Below are positions 1 through 6,420 of a stretch of DNA of 24,435 nt, piece by piece. The notes beneath the pieces were generated by a model. That model did no database searches. It saw only the letters and a program-made list of their open reading frames with translations, and was not told the DNA's origin. The position numbers were made by a program, and so were the translations under genes. Location of the stretch: the NCBI GenBank assembly GCA_002336915.1, contig DDET01000057.1, forward strand, positions 1 through 24,435, given 5' to 3'. Each line of letters begins with the position of its first letter. Within the stretch, counting starts at the first letter, position 1. Source of the DNA: Bacteroidetes bacterium UBA1947 (lineage in GTDB: Bacteria > Bacteroidota > Bacteroidia > Chitinophagales > Chitinophagaceae).

Positions 1-1988
1 TTCAGTACATTGTGCGGTATTTTCTTTTGCTGCAGCATACGGCTGAGCAATTCAGAAACCTCAACCGACGTAGTACCTACCAGTACCGGCCGGCCCACAC
101 TACGTAATGCCTCTATCTCGTCTATTACTGCCTTATATTTTTCGCGTTTGGTCTTGTATACCAGGTCCTGCTGATCTTTACGGGTGATCGGCATGTTGGT
201 AGGTATGGTTACCACGTCCAACTTGTATATTTCCCATAACTCACCTGCTTCCGTTTCGGCAGTACCGGTCATACCGGCCAGCTTGTGGTACATACGGAAG
301 AAGTTCTGCAGGGTAACCGTTGCAAATGTTTGCGTAGCGGCTTCCACCTGTACATTTTCTTTAGCTTCTATGGCCTGGTGCAGCCCGTCGCTATAGCGGC
401 GGCCATCCAGTATACGGCCAGTCTGCTCATCCACTATTTTCACTTTGCCATCCATTACCACATACTCGATGTCCTTATCGAACAGCGTATAGGCTTTGAG
501 CAACTGCTGAACGGAGTGGATACGATCGGCCTTGATAGCATATTCCTGCAGCAGGGCATCCTTGCGCTGCATCTTTTCTTCAGGCGTAGCATCAGACTTT
601 TCGATATCGGCCAGTTCGGTAGCGATATCGGGCATTATAAAGAAGTGCGGGTCTTCGCCGGCACCTGTGATCATTGCAAGGCCTTTTTCGGTGAGGTCTA
701 CGCTATTGTTCTTTTCATCTATAGAGAAGTACAGCTCGGCATTTACCTTAGGCATATTGCGCTGCTGCTCTCCTATATAATAGTTTTCCGCCTTCTGCAT
801 TATCTGGCGGTTACCTTCCTCACTCAGGAATTTTATCAGCGCGGTATTCTTAGGCAAGCCGCGGAATGCGCGGTATAAGTGCAAGCCACCTGTATCTTTG
901 TCAGTTTTTCCCTCTGCTATAAGCCTCTTTGCCTCTATAAGGCTTTGGTTGGCTACCTTCTTCTGGGCTTCCAGGAGCGCCTGTATACGTGGTTTAAGTG
1001 CGTAGAACTGTTGTTCCTCGCCACGTGGAACGGGGCCTGATATAATTAAGGGAGTACGGGCGTCATCCACCAGTACGCTATCCACCTCATCCACCATTGC
1101 GTAGTGGTGCTTGCGCTGCACCATTTCTTCGGGGTGGTGCACCATATTATCGCGCAGGTAGTCGAAACCGAACTCATTATTAGTACCGTAGGTAATATCT
1201 GCAAGGTAGGCTTTGCGACGCTCAGGTGAGTTAGGCTCGTGTTTATCAATACAATCTGTAGTGATACCCAGCCATTCAAATATAGGACCGTTCCATTCCT
1301 GGTCACGACGGGCCAGGTAATCATTCACAGTAACCAGGTGCACGCCTTCGCCTGCAAGGGCATTAAGGTAAGCGGGCAGGGTAGAAACAAGGGTTTTACC
1401 TTCACCCGTGGCCATTTCGGCTATTTTACCTTCGTGGAGGGTGATACCGCCTATAAGCTGTACATCATAATGCAGCATGTTCCAGGTTACGGGAACGCCG
1501 GCTGCCGTCCATGTATTACTATATATAGACTTATCGCCGTCAATGGTTATGTGCTCTTTACTTATAGCCAGTTCCCTGTCCAGGTCGGTAGCGGTAGCCA
1601 CTATTTGTGTATTTTCCTTGAAACGGCGGGCTGTTTCTTTAACTACTGCAAAAGCTTCCGGTAATAGTTGTTCCAGTATGGCTTCAATTTGTTCGTCGCG
1701 CTTCTTTATCAGCTTGTCTACCTCTTCGTAGCCGGCTTCACGTGCGTGGAGGTCTGCCTCGGGATGATCGTCCGTAGCGGTTTTTTTAGCTGCTATTTCA
1801 GCGTCGATATCGGCCAAATGCTCAGTTATGCGTTTGCGGAACTCCTGCGTCTTATTGCGTAGCTGATCATTTGAAAGGGATTGCAGTTCGTTATAAACAC
1901 GGTTAATGTCGGCAACGAGCGGCTGGATACGCTTCACATCTTTATCGGATTTGCTGCCGCCGAACAATTTTGAAAGGAAACCAATCAT
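1..1988 (-). CDS. secA: Preprotein translocase ATPase SecA (N-terminal 662 residues, cut by window edge)
   Basis: SecA is the cytoplasmic ATPase that drives unfolded preproteins through SecYEG. Translation from the ATG at 1988 begins MIGFLSKLFGG and stays open to the window edge. Visible family features are the nucleotide-binding motif MATGEGKT (residues about 192-199, bases 1392-1415), the Walker B-type VDEVDSVLVDDART (from residue 299, bases 1094 downwards), the LIISGPVPRG segment that follows, and MTGTAETE further on. Bacteroidota SecA is usually about 1000-1100 residues, so the second helicase half, scaffold and C-terminal tail lie outside the window. The gene is transcribed away from the secreted-protein gene at 2263 and has its own promoter. 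It is needed for Sec export of the many signal-peptide proteins seen here, including the T9SS cargo, which first crosses the inner membrane by Sec. Confidence 0.97.
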   Translation of the reverse strand, partial: MIGFLSKLFGGSKSDKDVKRIQPLVADINRVYNELQSLSNDQLRNKTQEFRKRITEHLADIDAEIAAKKTATDDHPEADLHAREAGYEEVDKLIKKRDEQIEAILEQLLPEAFAVVKETARRFKENTQIVATATDLDRELAISKEHITIDGDKSIYSNTWTAAGVPVTWNMLHYDVQLIGGITLHEGKIAEMATGEGKTLVSTLPAYLNALAGEGVHLVTVNDYLARRDQEWNGPIFEWLGITTDCIDKHEPNSPERRKAYLADITYGTNNEFGFDYLRDNMVHHPEEMVQRKHHYAMVDEVDSVLVDDARTPLIISGPVPRGEEQQFYALKPRIQALLEAQKKVANQSLIEAKRLIAEGKTDKDTGGLHLYRAFRGLPKNTALIKFLSEEGNRQIMQKAENYYIGEQQRNMPKVNAELYFSIDEKNNSVDLTEKGLAMITGAGEDPHFFIMPDIATELADIEKSDATPEEKMQRKDALLQEYAIKADRIHSVQQLLKAYTLFDKDIEYVVMDGKVKIVDEQTGRILDGRRYSDGLHQAIEAKENVQVEAATQTFATVTLQNFFRMYHKLAGMTGTAETEAGELWEIYKLDVVTIPTNMPITRKDQQDLVYKTKREKYKAVIDEIEALRSVGRPVLVGTTSVEVSELLSRMLQQKKIPHNVL

Positions 1989-2119
1989 TTTAATGTTTTA
2001 TATTAATAAATTCGTTTTACAAAAAGCCTTAAAAACAAGGAAATCCCTGCTTATTAGCTATATTTAGTATCAAAAGCCGTGCAATTTAAATAAACTGCCA
2101 GCATGGCACTTAGGGGGTT

Positions 2120-2150
2120 CAAAGCTACGCCAATTGGCTCATTCCAGCAA
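2120..2150 (-). promoter_or_regulatory. Predicted secA promoter with palindrome in the spacer
   Basis: On the minus strand TTG (2150-2148) is followed after 20 bases by TAGCTTTG (2127-2120), an exact match to the Bacteroidota -33/-7 consensus TTG-N19-21-TAnnTTTG. Transcription would start near 2113, giving secA a leader of about 125 bases. The perfect 10-bp palindrome GCCAATTGGC (2129-2138) lies inside the spacer, and a short hairpin TGCCA-gca-TGGCA (2096-2108) lies at the start of the leader. The boxes are seen; an operator role for the palindrome is inference. Confidence 0.6.
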
Positions 2151-2200
2151 GGATAAAGAGGCTATTATTAATGTAAGAAAAAAAATTTTATTGCAATCAC

Positions 2201-2232
2201 TTGCAAGGCAAGAAAATTTTTATGTATTTTGG
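2201..2232 (+). promoter_or_regulatory. Predicted promoter of the secreted repeat protein at 2263
   Basis: TTG (2201-2203), a 21-base spacer and TATTTTGG (2225-2232) match the Bacteroidota consensus with one mismatch in the -7 box. The start codon is 30 bases downstream, and the short leader is A-rich, as is common before Bacteroidota genes that lack a strong Shine-Dalgarno. Confidence 0.5.
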
Positions 2233-2262
2233 AACATAATTTAGAAAAAAAAGCGCTCGATT

Positions 2263-2802
2263 ATGAAAAAAACCTTCGTCCTCATTACAACTGTATTGGC
2301 TTCACTTTTAATTGCTAATAAGAGTTTTGCACAAGACGATGAACTTGTAAGAGTTTTTCGTTGGTATAACGCTGAGGATAATGAATATGTTATAGTTGCT
2401 GAGGGAGAATATCAGGACGGACAAATGCTCAACTGGAAATGGAAAGACAAAACACATGTGTTTGTGGCTTACCGTAACGCAGGCCCCGGCCGCGTAGGAG
2501 TATATGCATGGTACAACCCCGTAACCAAAGATCACGCAAGCATTTGCGAAGATGAGTACACAGATGACATGATGATCAAACAAGGATATACAGGCAAGCA
2601 CCTGCAGTTCTATGGTTTAACTCGTCGTGGCCCTAACGCTGTACCGGTATATCGCTGGAGACTGACAAAGCATGCTGACTGGGTATCTATAGCTGATGAC
2701 TCGGATACAGATGTATACCTGAAAAAAGGTTTCCGTCATAAAACATTCCAGTTCTTCGGTATACTCCGCAGCCCGGATGTAAAGATCTACAACCAACTGT
2801 AA
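2263..2802 (+). CDS. Small secreted protein with three internal aromatic-rich repeats
   Basis: This 179-residue protein has a clear Sec signal peptide (MKKTFVLITTVLASLLIANKSFAQ region, cleavage likely after SFA). The mature part is three copies of a roughly 45-50 residue unit: it opens with V-x-V-[FY]-x-W (VRVFRWYN at about 29, VGVYAWYN at about 78, VPVYRWRL at about 127), then an acidic stretch, then a glycine-rich segment ending FxFxGxxR (LQFYGLTRR, FQFFGILRS). The pattern resembles the DUF5648-type secreted repeat (opening YRWYNPxTxDH), which points to a small beta-rich carbohydrate- or surface-binding protein; that assignment is by eye only. It stands alone with its own promoter and terminator. 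No catalytic residues are recognisable. Confidence 0.85.
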   Translation: MKKTFVLITTVLASLLIANKSFAQDDELVRVFRWYNAEDNEYVIVAEGEYQDGQMLNWKWKDKTHVFVAYRNAGPGRVGVYAWYNPVTKDHASICEDEYTDDMMIKQGYTGKHLQFYGLTRRGPNAVPVYRWRLTKHADWVSIADDSDTDVYLKKGFRHKTFQFFGILRSPDVKIYNQL

Positions 2803-2815
2803 GAAATCTTTTCTT

Positions 2816-2859
2816 TATAAAAGACAAAGGTTGCCAATCGGCAACCTTTGTCTTTTATA
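2816..2859. terminator. Bidirectional intrinsic terminator, 20-bp stem
   Basis: A perfect 20-bp stem (2816-2835 with 2840-2859) with the four-base loop AATC carries an A run on one arm and a T run on the other, so it can stop transcripts from both directions. It starts 13 bases after the stop of the secreted repeat protein and faces the convergent methyltransferase gene. Confidence 0.9.
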
Positions 2860-2965
2860 TGTAGCTCTTTTCTTTGTTCAGCAAATCAAATATTCTCAGC
2901 GGAGGCTTGCTTCGGCTGCTCCGCACAAGGCCTGGCACTGGCCAGCAAAGACGGCTGTTGTGAGA

Positions 2966-4138
2966 TCATAGTACCTGCACGATCAAAAATTTGAGGTACT
3001 GCGTGGTAGGCACATGCCAGAGAATAGGGTGGTCGGATGATTGCGATTGCCAGGTCACCTGCCTTATTTTTCGCTTGGCATCTTTGGCCGCCATAGCGAT
3101 CGTTTTCAGGAAGAGGTCCGGTGGGACAAGATTAGTGCAAGAGGCCGTAACAAGAAAACCGCCGGGTTTAGTGAGTTTCATACCGCGCAGGTTTATCTCT
3201 TTATAACCGGTAACCGCCTTATCGATATTTTCCCTGCTTTTGGTGAAAGCCGGTGGATCGAGCATAACCACGTCATATCTTTTTCCTTCGTTCACCCATA
3301 CCTTCAGCACATCAAATGCATTGACAGCCTCAAAGCTGCATATATCCCCGTAGCCGTTTAGCTCTGCATTGCGGCGGGCTGTTGCTACTGCAGTTTCGGA
3401 AATGTCCAGTCCCAATACTTTTTTAGCACCATAGTGGGCTGCATGCAGCGAAAAAGTACCCGTGTAACAAAAAACTTCCAGCACATCCGCACCCTTTACT
3501 ATATGCTTTATGGCGCGGCGATTATCTTGCTGATCGAGAAAATAACCTGTCTTTTGGCCATTTTCTATGTCTACGTGAAATTTCAGGCCGTTTTCATTCA
3601 GTATTATATTAGTATCGAAGGGGGTAGAAAGGAATCCTTTTTGCTGTACCATACCCTCCAATTCGCGGACCGGCACATCATTTCTTTCATAAATTCCCTT
3701 AGGCTGAAATATTTTTTCGAGGGCAGCCACAATGGCGGGTTTCCATTTATCGATGCCTAAAGCAAGTGTCTGAATGACAAAATAATCATTAAACTTATCT
3801 ATAATAAGAGCAGGTAATTGGTCGGCCTCACCAAAAATAAGCCTGCAATTTTCCACATACCCTATCTGTTTGCGGTATTCCCAGGCGTTTTTAATGCGGT
3901 TGTAGAAAAAATTATCGTCCACTACCTCTGCTTTATTGCGTGTTACCAGCCTGATAGTGATCTGTGATGCGGGATTATAGTAGCCTTTGCCTATAAAAGA
4001 GCCATTATAAGAATATACTTCTACCATATCACCAGCTTCCGCAGTACCTTCTGTATCTCCCAGCTCGTTGCCAAATATCCAGGGATGGCCATTTATGACA
4101 CGATCTGATACTTTTTTTCTCAAGAAAAATTTTGCCAT
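2966..4138 (-). CDS. rlmI: RlmI-type class I SAM-dependent 23S rRNA (cytosine-C5) methyltransferase
   Basis: The 390-residue protein has the architecture of RlmI/YccW (COG1092): an N-terminal PUA RNA-binding domain (about residues 3-75, with NGHPWIFGNE), a central domain, and a Rossmann methyltransferase domain. SAM motif I is VLEVFCYTGTFSLHAA (about 219-234), the catalytic-site motif is LDPPAF (about 293-298), and the conserved cysteine is in TASCTN (C334). E. coli RlmI modifies C1962 of 23S rRNA; the same target is likely but not proven. The frame is open for 26 more codons upstream to an ATG at 4216, but those codons run through the repeat element, while the ATG at 4138 gives the family N-terminus (MAKFFLRKKV) and lies 5 bases after a -7 box. 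It diverges from recN across the inserted element. Confidence 0.9.
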   Translation of the reverse strand: MAKFFLRKKVSDRVINGHPWIFGNELGDTEGTAEAGDMVEVYSYNGSFIGKGYYNPASQITIRLVTRNKAEVVDDNFFYNRIKNAWEYRKQIGYVENCRLIFGEADQLPALIIDKFNDYFVIQTLALGIDKWKPAIVAALEKIFQPKGIYERNDVPVRELEGMVQQKGFLSTPFDTNIILNENGLKFHVDIENGQKTGYFLDQQDNRRAIKHIVKGADVLEVFCYTGTFSLHAAHYGAKKVLGLDISETAVATARRNAELNGYGDICSFEAVNAFDVLKVWVNEGKRYDVVMLDPPAFTKSRENIDKAVTGYKEINLRGMKLTKPGGFLVTASCTNLVPPDLFLKTIAMAAKDAKRKIRQVTWQSQSSDHPILWHVPTTQYLKFLIVQVL

Positions 4139-4143
4139 GGCTG

Positions 4144-4151
4144 CAAAGGTA
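4144..4151 (-). promoter_or_regulatory. -7 box of rlmI, adjoining the element terminus
   Basis: Minus strand TACCTTTG is an exact TAnnTTTG box 5 bases before the rlmI ATG, implying a leaderless or near-leaderless mRNA. No TTG is found at the -33 distance: that position is filled by the heptamer repeats of the neighbouring inverted terminus. The box shares its first two bases (TA) with the element's terminal dinucleotide. Confidence 0.5.
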
Positions 4152-4190
4152 GTGAACAGATAACAGATAACAGATAACAGTGGGCAGAGG
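4150..4190 (+). repeat. Left inverted terminus with tandem heptamers
   Basis: TAGTGAACAG is followed by tandem ATAACAG heptamers (three copies) and then TGGGCAGAGG. Its reverse complement matches 4644-4677 with one 7-bp unit more and two base differences. Confidence 0.9.
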
Positions 4191-4267
4191 TCAAATAACA
4201 CCGAAAAGGCTACCATGACAGATAGCCAAGTCGAAAATATTAGTAGCTTAATGCCAAAATATCATTT

Positions 4268-4687
4268 ATGGCATCAGTGCTTAAAGATAAATCTTATGCT
4301 TTTGCGATAAGAATCGTTAATGCGTATAAATTCTTGAGTAAAGAGCATGAATACGTAATAAGCAAACAAGTTTTGCGTTCAGGTACGGCAATAGGTGCTT
4401 TGGTTTCGGAGGCAGTGTATGCACAGAGCAAACCAGATTTCATTTCCAAATTGAACATTGCGCTTAAAGAGGCATATGAAACAGAGTATTGGTTGTGTTT
4501 GCTGAAGGATACAAAATATCTTGATGACAAGTTGTATGACAGCCTTGTGGCAGATCTTAAGGAGTTGCTTAAGATGCTAATCGCAAGCATAAACACAGCT
4601 AAAGCAAATAAGACAAAGCGGAAAAGATTTAATCCACATTTTTCCTCTGTTCACTGTTATCTGTTATCTGTTCACTATTTTTGTCGT
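4268..4687 (+). CDS. Four-helix-bundle protein (S23/IVP family), lacking its own stop and open into recN
   Basis: From the only in-frame ATG (4268; an in-frame TAG lies at 4241) the frame gives a typical S23-family sequence: LKDKSYAFAIRIVNAYKFL in helix 1, QVLRSGTAIGALVSEA (the conserved RS.. G.. xxEA motif) in helix 2, then KLNIALKEAYETEYWL and LLKMLIASINTAK. About 117 residues would complete a normal family member, but no stop follows. The frame passes through a basic tail, translates the right terminus as SSVHCYLLSVHY, and joins the recN frame at codon 141. Either the native stop has been lost or the gene ends as a fusion. The biochemical role of the family is unknown; Avd relatives bind nucleic acid and reverse transcriptase. 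It is the sole gene of the inverted-repeat unit. Confidence 0.7.
4644..4677 (+). repeat. Right inverted terminus with tandem heptamers
   Basis: CCTCTGTTCA is followed by CTGTTAT heptamers (two copies) and then CTGTTCACTA. It is the inverted partner of 4150-4190, with one heptamer fewer. It lies inside the continuous reading frame that links the four-helix-bundle gene to recN. Confidence 0.9.
4676..4683 (+). promoter_or_regulatory. -7 box of recN, adjoining the element terminus
   Basis: TATTTTTG is an exact TAnnTTTG box whose first two bases are the last two of the right terminus. The proposed recN GTG start follows after 4 bases (4688), mirroring the rlmI side. The -33 position falls in the heptamer array and contains no TTG. 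This supports separate expression of recN in spite of the open frame upstream. Confidence 0.45.
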
Positions 4688-6349
4688 GTGCTGCAAAAGC
4701 TTGTCATAAAAAACTACGCTATTATCGACTACCTGGTGGTTGAACCTGATATTCATTTGAATACAGTTACAGGTGAAACAGGTGCGGGTAAAAGTATTAT
4801 ACTGGGTGCACTCTCCCTCATATTGGGCGACCGTGCGGATAGTTCTGTGCTCATTAATAAGAATGAGAAATGCGTGGTGGAAGGCTATTTTGACGTGAAG
4901 GACAATGACAGCTTTAAGCGGGCTATTAAAGAGGAAGAGCTGGATGAAGAAGAACAGTGTATCATCCGCAGGGAAATAAGTACAAGCGGCAAATCGCGGG
5001 CATTTGTGAACGATACCCCCGTAACGCTTAATGTGCTGAACAAACTTACCTCGCTGCTCGTAGACTTGCATCAACAATTCGGTCATCTTGCACTGGAGGA
5101 TGATCACTTCCAGATGGATGTGCTGGATGCTATTGCGCAGAATGGGACAAGCTTAAAAAAATATACAGACCTATACAAGCAATACAAAAAAGTATCTCAA
5201 CAGCTTACCGAAAACAGGCAGCAGCAGGCGCAATGGCAAAAGGAGGCAGACTATAAACAGTTCCTGCTGGATGAGCTGGCACAAGTAAGCTTTAAGCCCG
5301 GCGAAATAGAGCATGCAGAGCAGCAGCTAAAGCAGATGGGCCATGCCGAAAGGATAATAGGCGTATTGCAAACGAGCAGGCAGGTATTGGAAGAGGGTGA
5401 ACAACCACTGGTGAACGAGCTGAAAAAAGTAGTGCAGCAATTGCAAAGCATTGCCGATGTAATGCCTGATGTAAACCCGCTGCAGGAGCGACTTTCATCG
5501 GCCTACGCGGAACTGAAAGACATAGCGGCGGAGTTCGATAGCCTGGAGCGCGGTGTAAGCCTTGACCAGGGATTGATGCAGGAACTGCAGGAGCGTTTAG
5601 ATATCGGCTACAAGCTGTTGAAGAAACACGGCCTGCAGAGTACTGATGCGCTGCTTGAATTGCAAAATAAACTGGAAGAAGAACTGGATGCTACCCGTAA
5701 CCTGCATGATACTATAGATAAGCTGGAAAAAGAACAGGCGGCTATCTATAAGCAGGTACTGGAAGAAGCAAAGAAACTATCAGCAGCACGTAATAAAATT
5801 GCACCGCAGATAACTGCAAAAGTAAACGAGCTCCTTGCATTGGTGGGCATGCCGAATGCGCGCTTCAATATAGAATTGAAAGAACTGAAGCAACCTGATG
5901 CCCGTGGAATGGATGAAGTAGATTTCCTGCTGGATGCCAACAAGAGTGGGAAATTCCAGCCGATACATAAGGCCGCATCGGGAGGGGAGATGAGCCGTAT
6001 TATGCTCTGCATCAAATCGCTTACGGCAAAGGCAATGCATATGCCCACACTGATATTTGATGAAGTGGATACGGGCATCTCGGGCGAGGCTGCAAGGCAG
6101 GTAGCAATACTACTGCGCAACTTATCTGAATACCACCAGGTGATATGCATCACGCACCAGCCGCAGGTGGCAGCGAAAGGCTCAAGACATTTTTACGTGT
6201 ATAAGGACGAAGATAACAACGCGCGCATTACTACCAAAGTGCGTGTGCTGAAACAAGATGAGCGCGTACTGGCCATAGCCCGCATGATAGGTGGTGAAGA
6301 GCCTAGTGATGCAGCTTTACAAAATGCGAGGGAATTGGTGAATGCGTAA
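4688..6349 (+). CDS. recN: DNA repair ATPase RecN
   Basis: RecN is an SMC-like ATPase acting in recombinational repair of double-strand breaks. From GTG 4688 the protein is 553 residues, the same length as E. coli RecN, and starts (M)LQKLVIKNYAIIDYL, the normal family N-terminus. Walker A GETGAGKS falls at residues 29-36, the long central part (about 160-390) is heptad- and glutamine-rich coiled coil, and the C-terminal half of the ATPase shows the signature SGGEMSRIMLCIKSL, Walker B PTLIFDEVDTGISGEAA and the H-loop ITHQPQVAAK. The frame continues upstream to 4268 through the four-helix-bundle gene, so a 693-residue fusion is possible; I prefer GTG 4688 because of length, N-terminal match and the -7 box just before it. 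A bidirectional terminator follows. Confidence 0.93.
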   Translation: MLQKLVIKNYAIIDYLVVEPDIHLNTVTGETGAGKSIILGALSLILGDRADSSVLINKNEKCVVEGYFDVKDNDSFKRAIKEEELDEEEQCIIRREISTSGKSRAFVNDTPVTLNVLNKLTSLLVDLHQQFGHLALEDDHFQMDVLDAIAQNGTSLKKYTDLYKQYKKVSQQLTENRQQQAQWQKEADYKQFLLDELAQVSFKPGEIEHAEQQLKQMGHAERIIGVLQTSRQVLEEGEQPLVNELKKVVQQLQSIADVMPDVNPLQERLSSAYAELKDIAAEFDSLERGVSLDQGLMQELQERLDIGYKLLKKHGLQSTDALLELQNKLEEELDATRNLHDTIDKLEKEQAAIYKQVLEEAKKLSAARNKIAPQITAKVNELLALVGMPNARFNIELKELKQPDARGMDEVDFLLDANKSGKFQPIHKAASGGEMSRIMLCIKSLTAKAMHMPTLIFDEVDTGISGEAARQVAILLRNLSEYHQVICITHQPQVAAKGSRHFYVYKDEDNNARITTKVRVLKQDERVLAIARMIGGEEPSDAALQNARELVNA

Positions 6350-6367
6350 TATCTAGCTGGGAAAATT

Positions 6368-6400
6368 AAGAGGCCCATGGTTACAAACCATGGGCCTCTT
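6368..6400. terminator. Bidirectional terminator between recN and the T9SS propeller gene
   Basis: AAGAGGCCCATGGTT (6368-6382) and its exact complement (6386-6400) form a 15-bp stem with a three-base loop ACA. A T-rich stretch follows on each strand. It separates two convergent genes. Confidence 0.85.
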
Positions 6401-6420
6401 GTAAATGTTTTGTATCGTTC

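Larger units (their letters stand above)
4150..4677 (+). mobile_element. Putative small inverted-repeat element carrying a four-helix-bundle gene
   Basis: The unit is bounded by inverted termini (left 4150-4190, right 4644-4677). The outer 22 to 24 bases match perfectly after reverse complementation, and both begin TAGTGAACAG. They differ inside by one 7-bp unit and two bases. The interior holds one gene of the S23/IVP four-helix-bundle family (start 4268). The unit fills nearly the whole space between two divergent housekeeping genes, leaving only 11 bases before rlmI (4139-4149) and 10 before the recN start (4678-4687). No transposase is encoded and no target-site duplication longer than a TA dinucleotide can be seen. 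S23-family genes are known from intervening sequences in 23S rRNA and, as Avd, from diversity-generating retroelements. Calling this unit mobile is inference from the termini and position. Confidence 0.5.

Noticed and set aside
285..878. 197-codon plus-strand open frame opposite secA
   Set aside because: The minus strand reads as continuous SecA with correct motifs; the plus frame has no recognisable domain.
2899..2943. GC-rich short inverted repeats GCGGAG/CTCCGC and GGCC/GGCC downstream of rlmI
   Set aside because: Stems are only 4-6 bp with no T run; the nearby 20-bp hairpin already explains termination, and no RNA family is recognisable.
4139..4216. 26-codon N-terminal extension of the rlmI methyltransferase
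   Set aside because: The codons run through the heptamer terminus, are not family-like, and ATG 4138 follows an exact -7 box.
4150..4677. CRISPR array or conventional IS element in the rlmI-recN gap
   Set aside because: The repeats are 7 bp without spacers, and there is no DDE, Y1 or serine recombinase gene, so neither label fits.
4268..4687. Diversity-generating retroelement (Avd-like protein)
   Set aside because: No reverse transcriptase, template repeat or variable repeat is present in the window.
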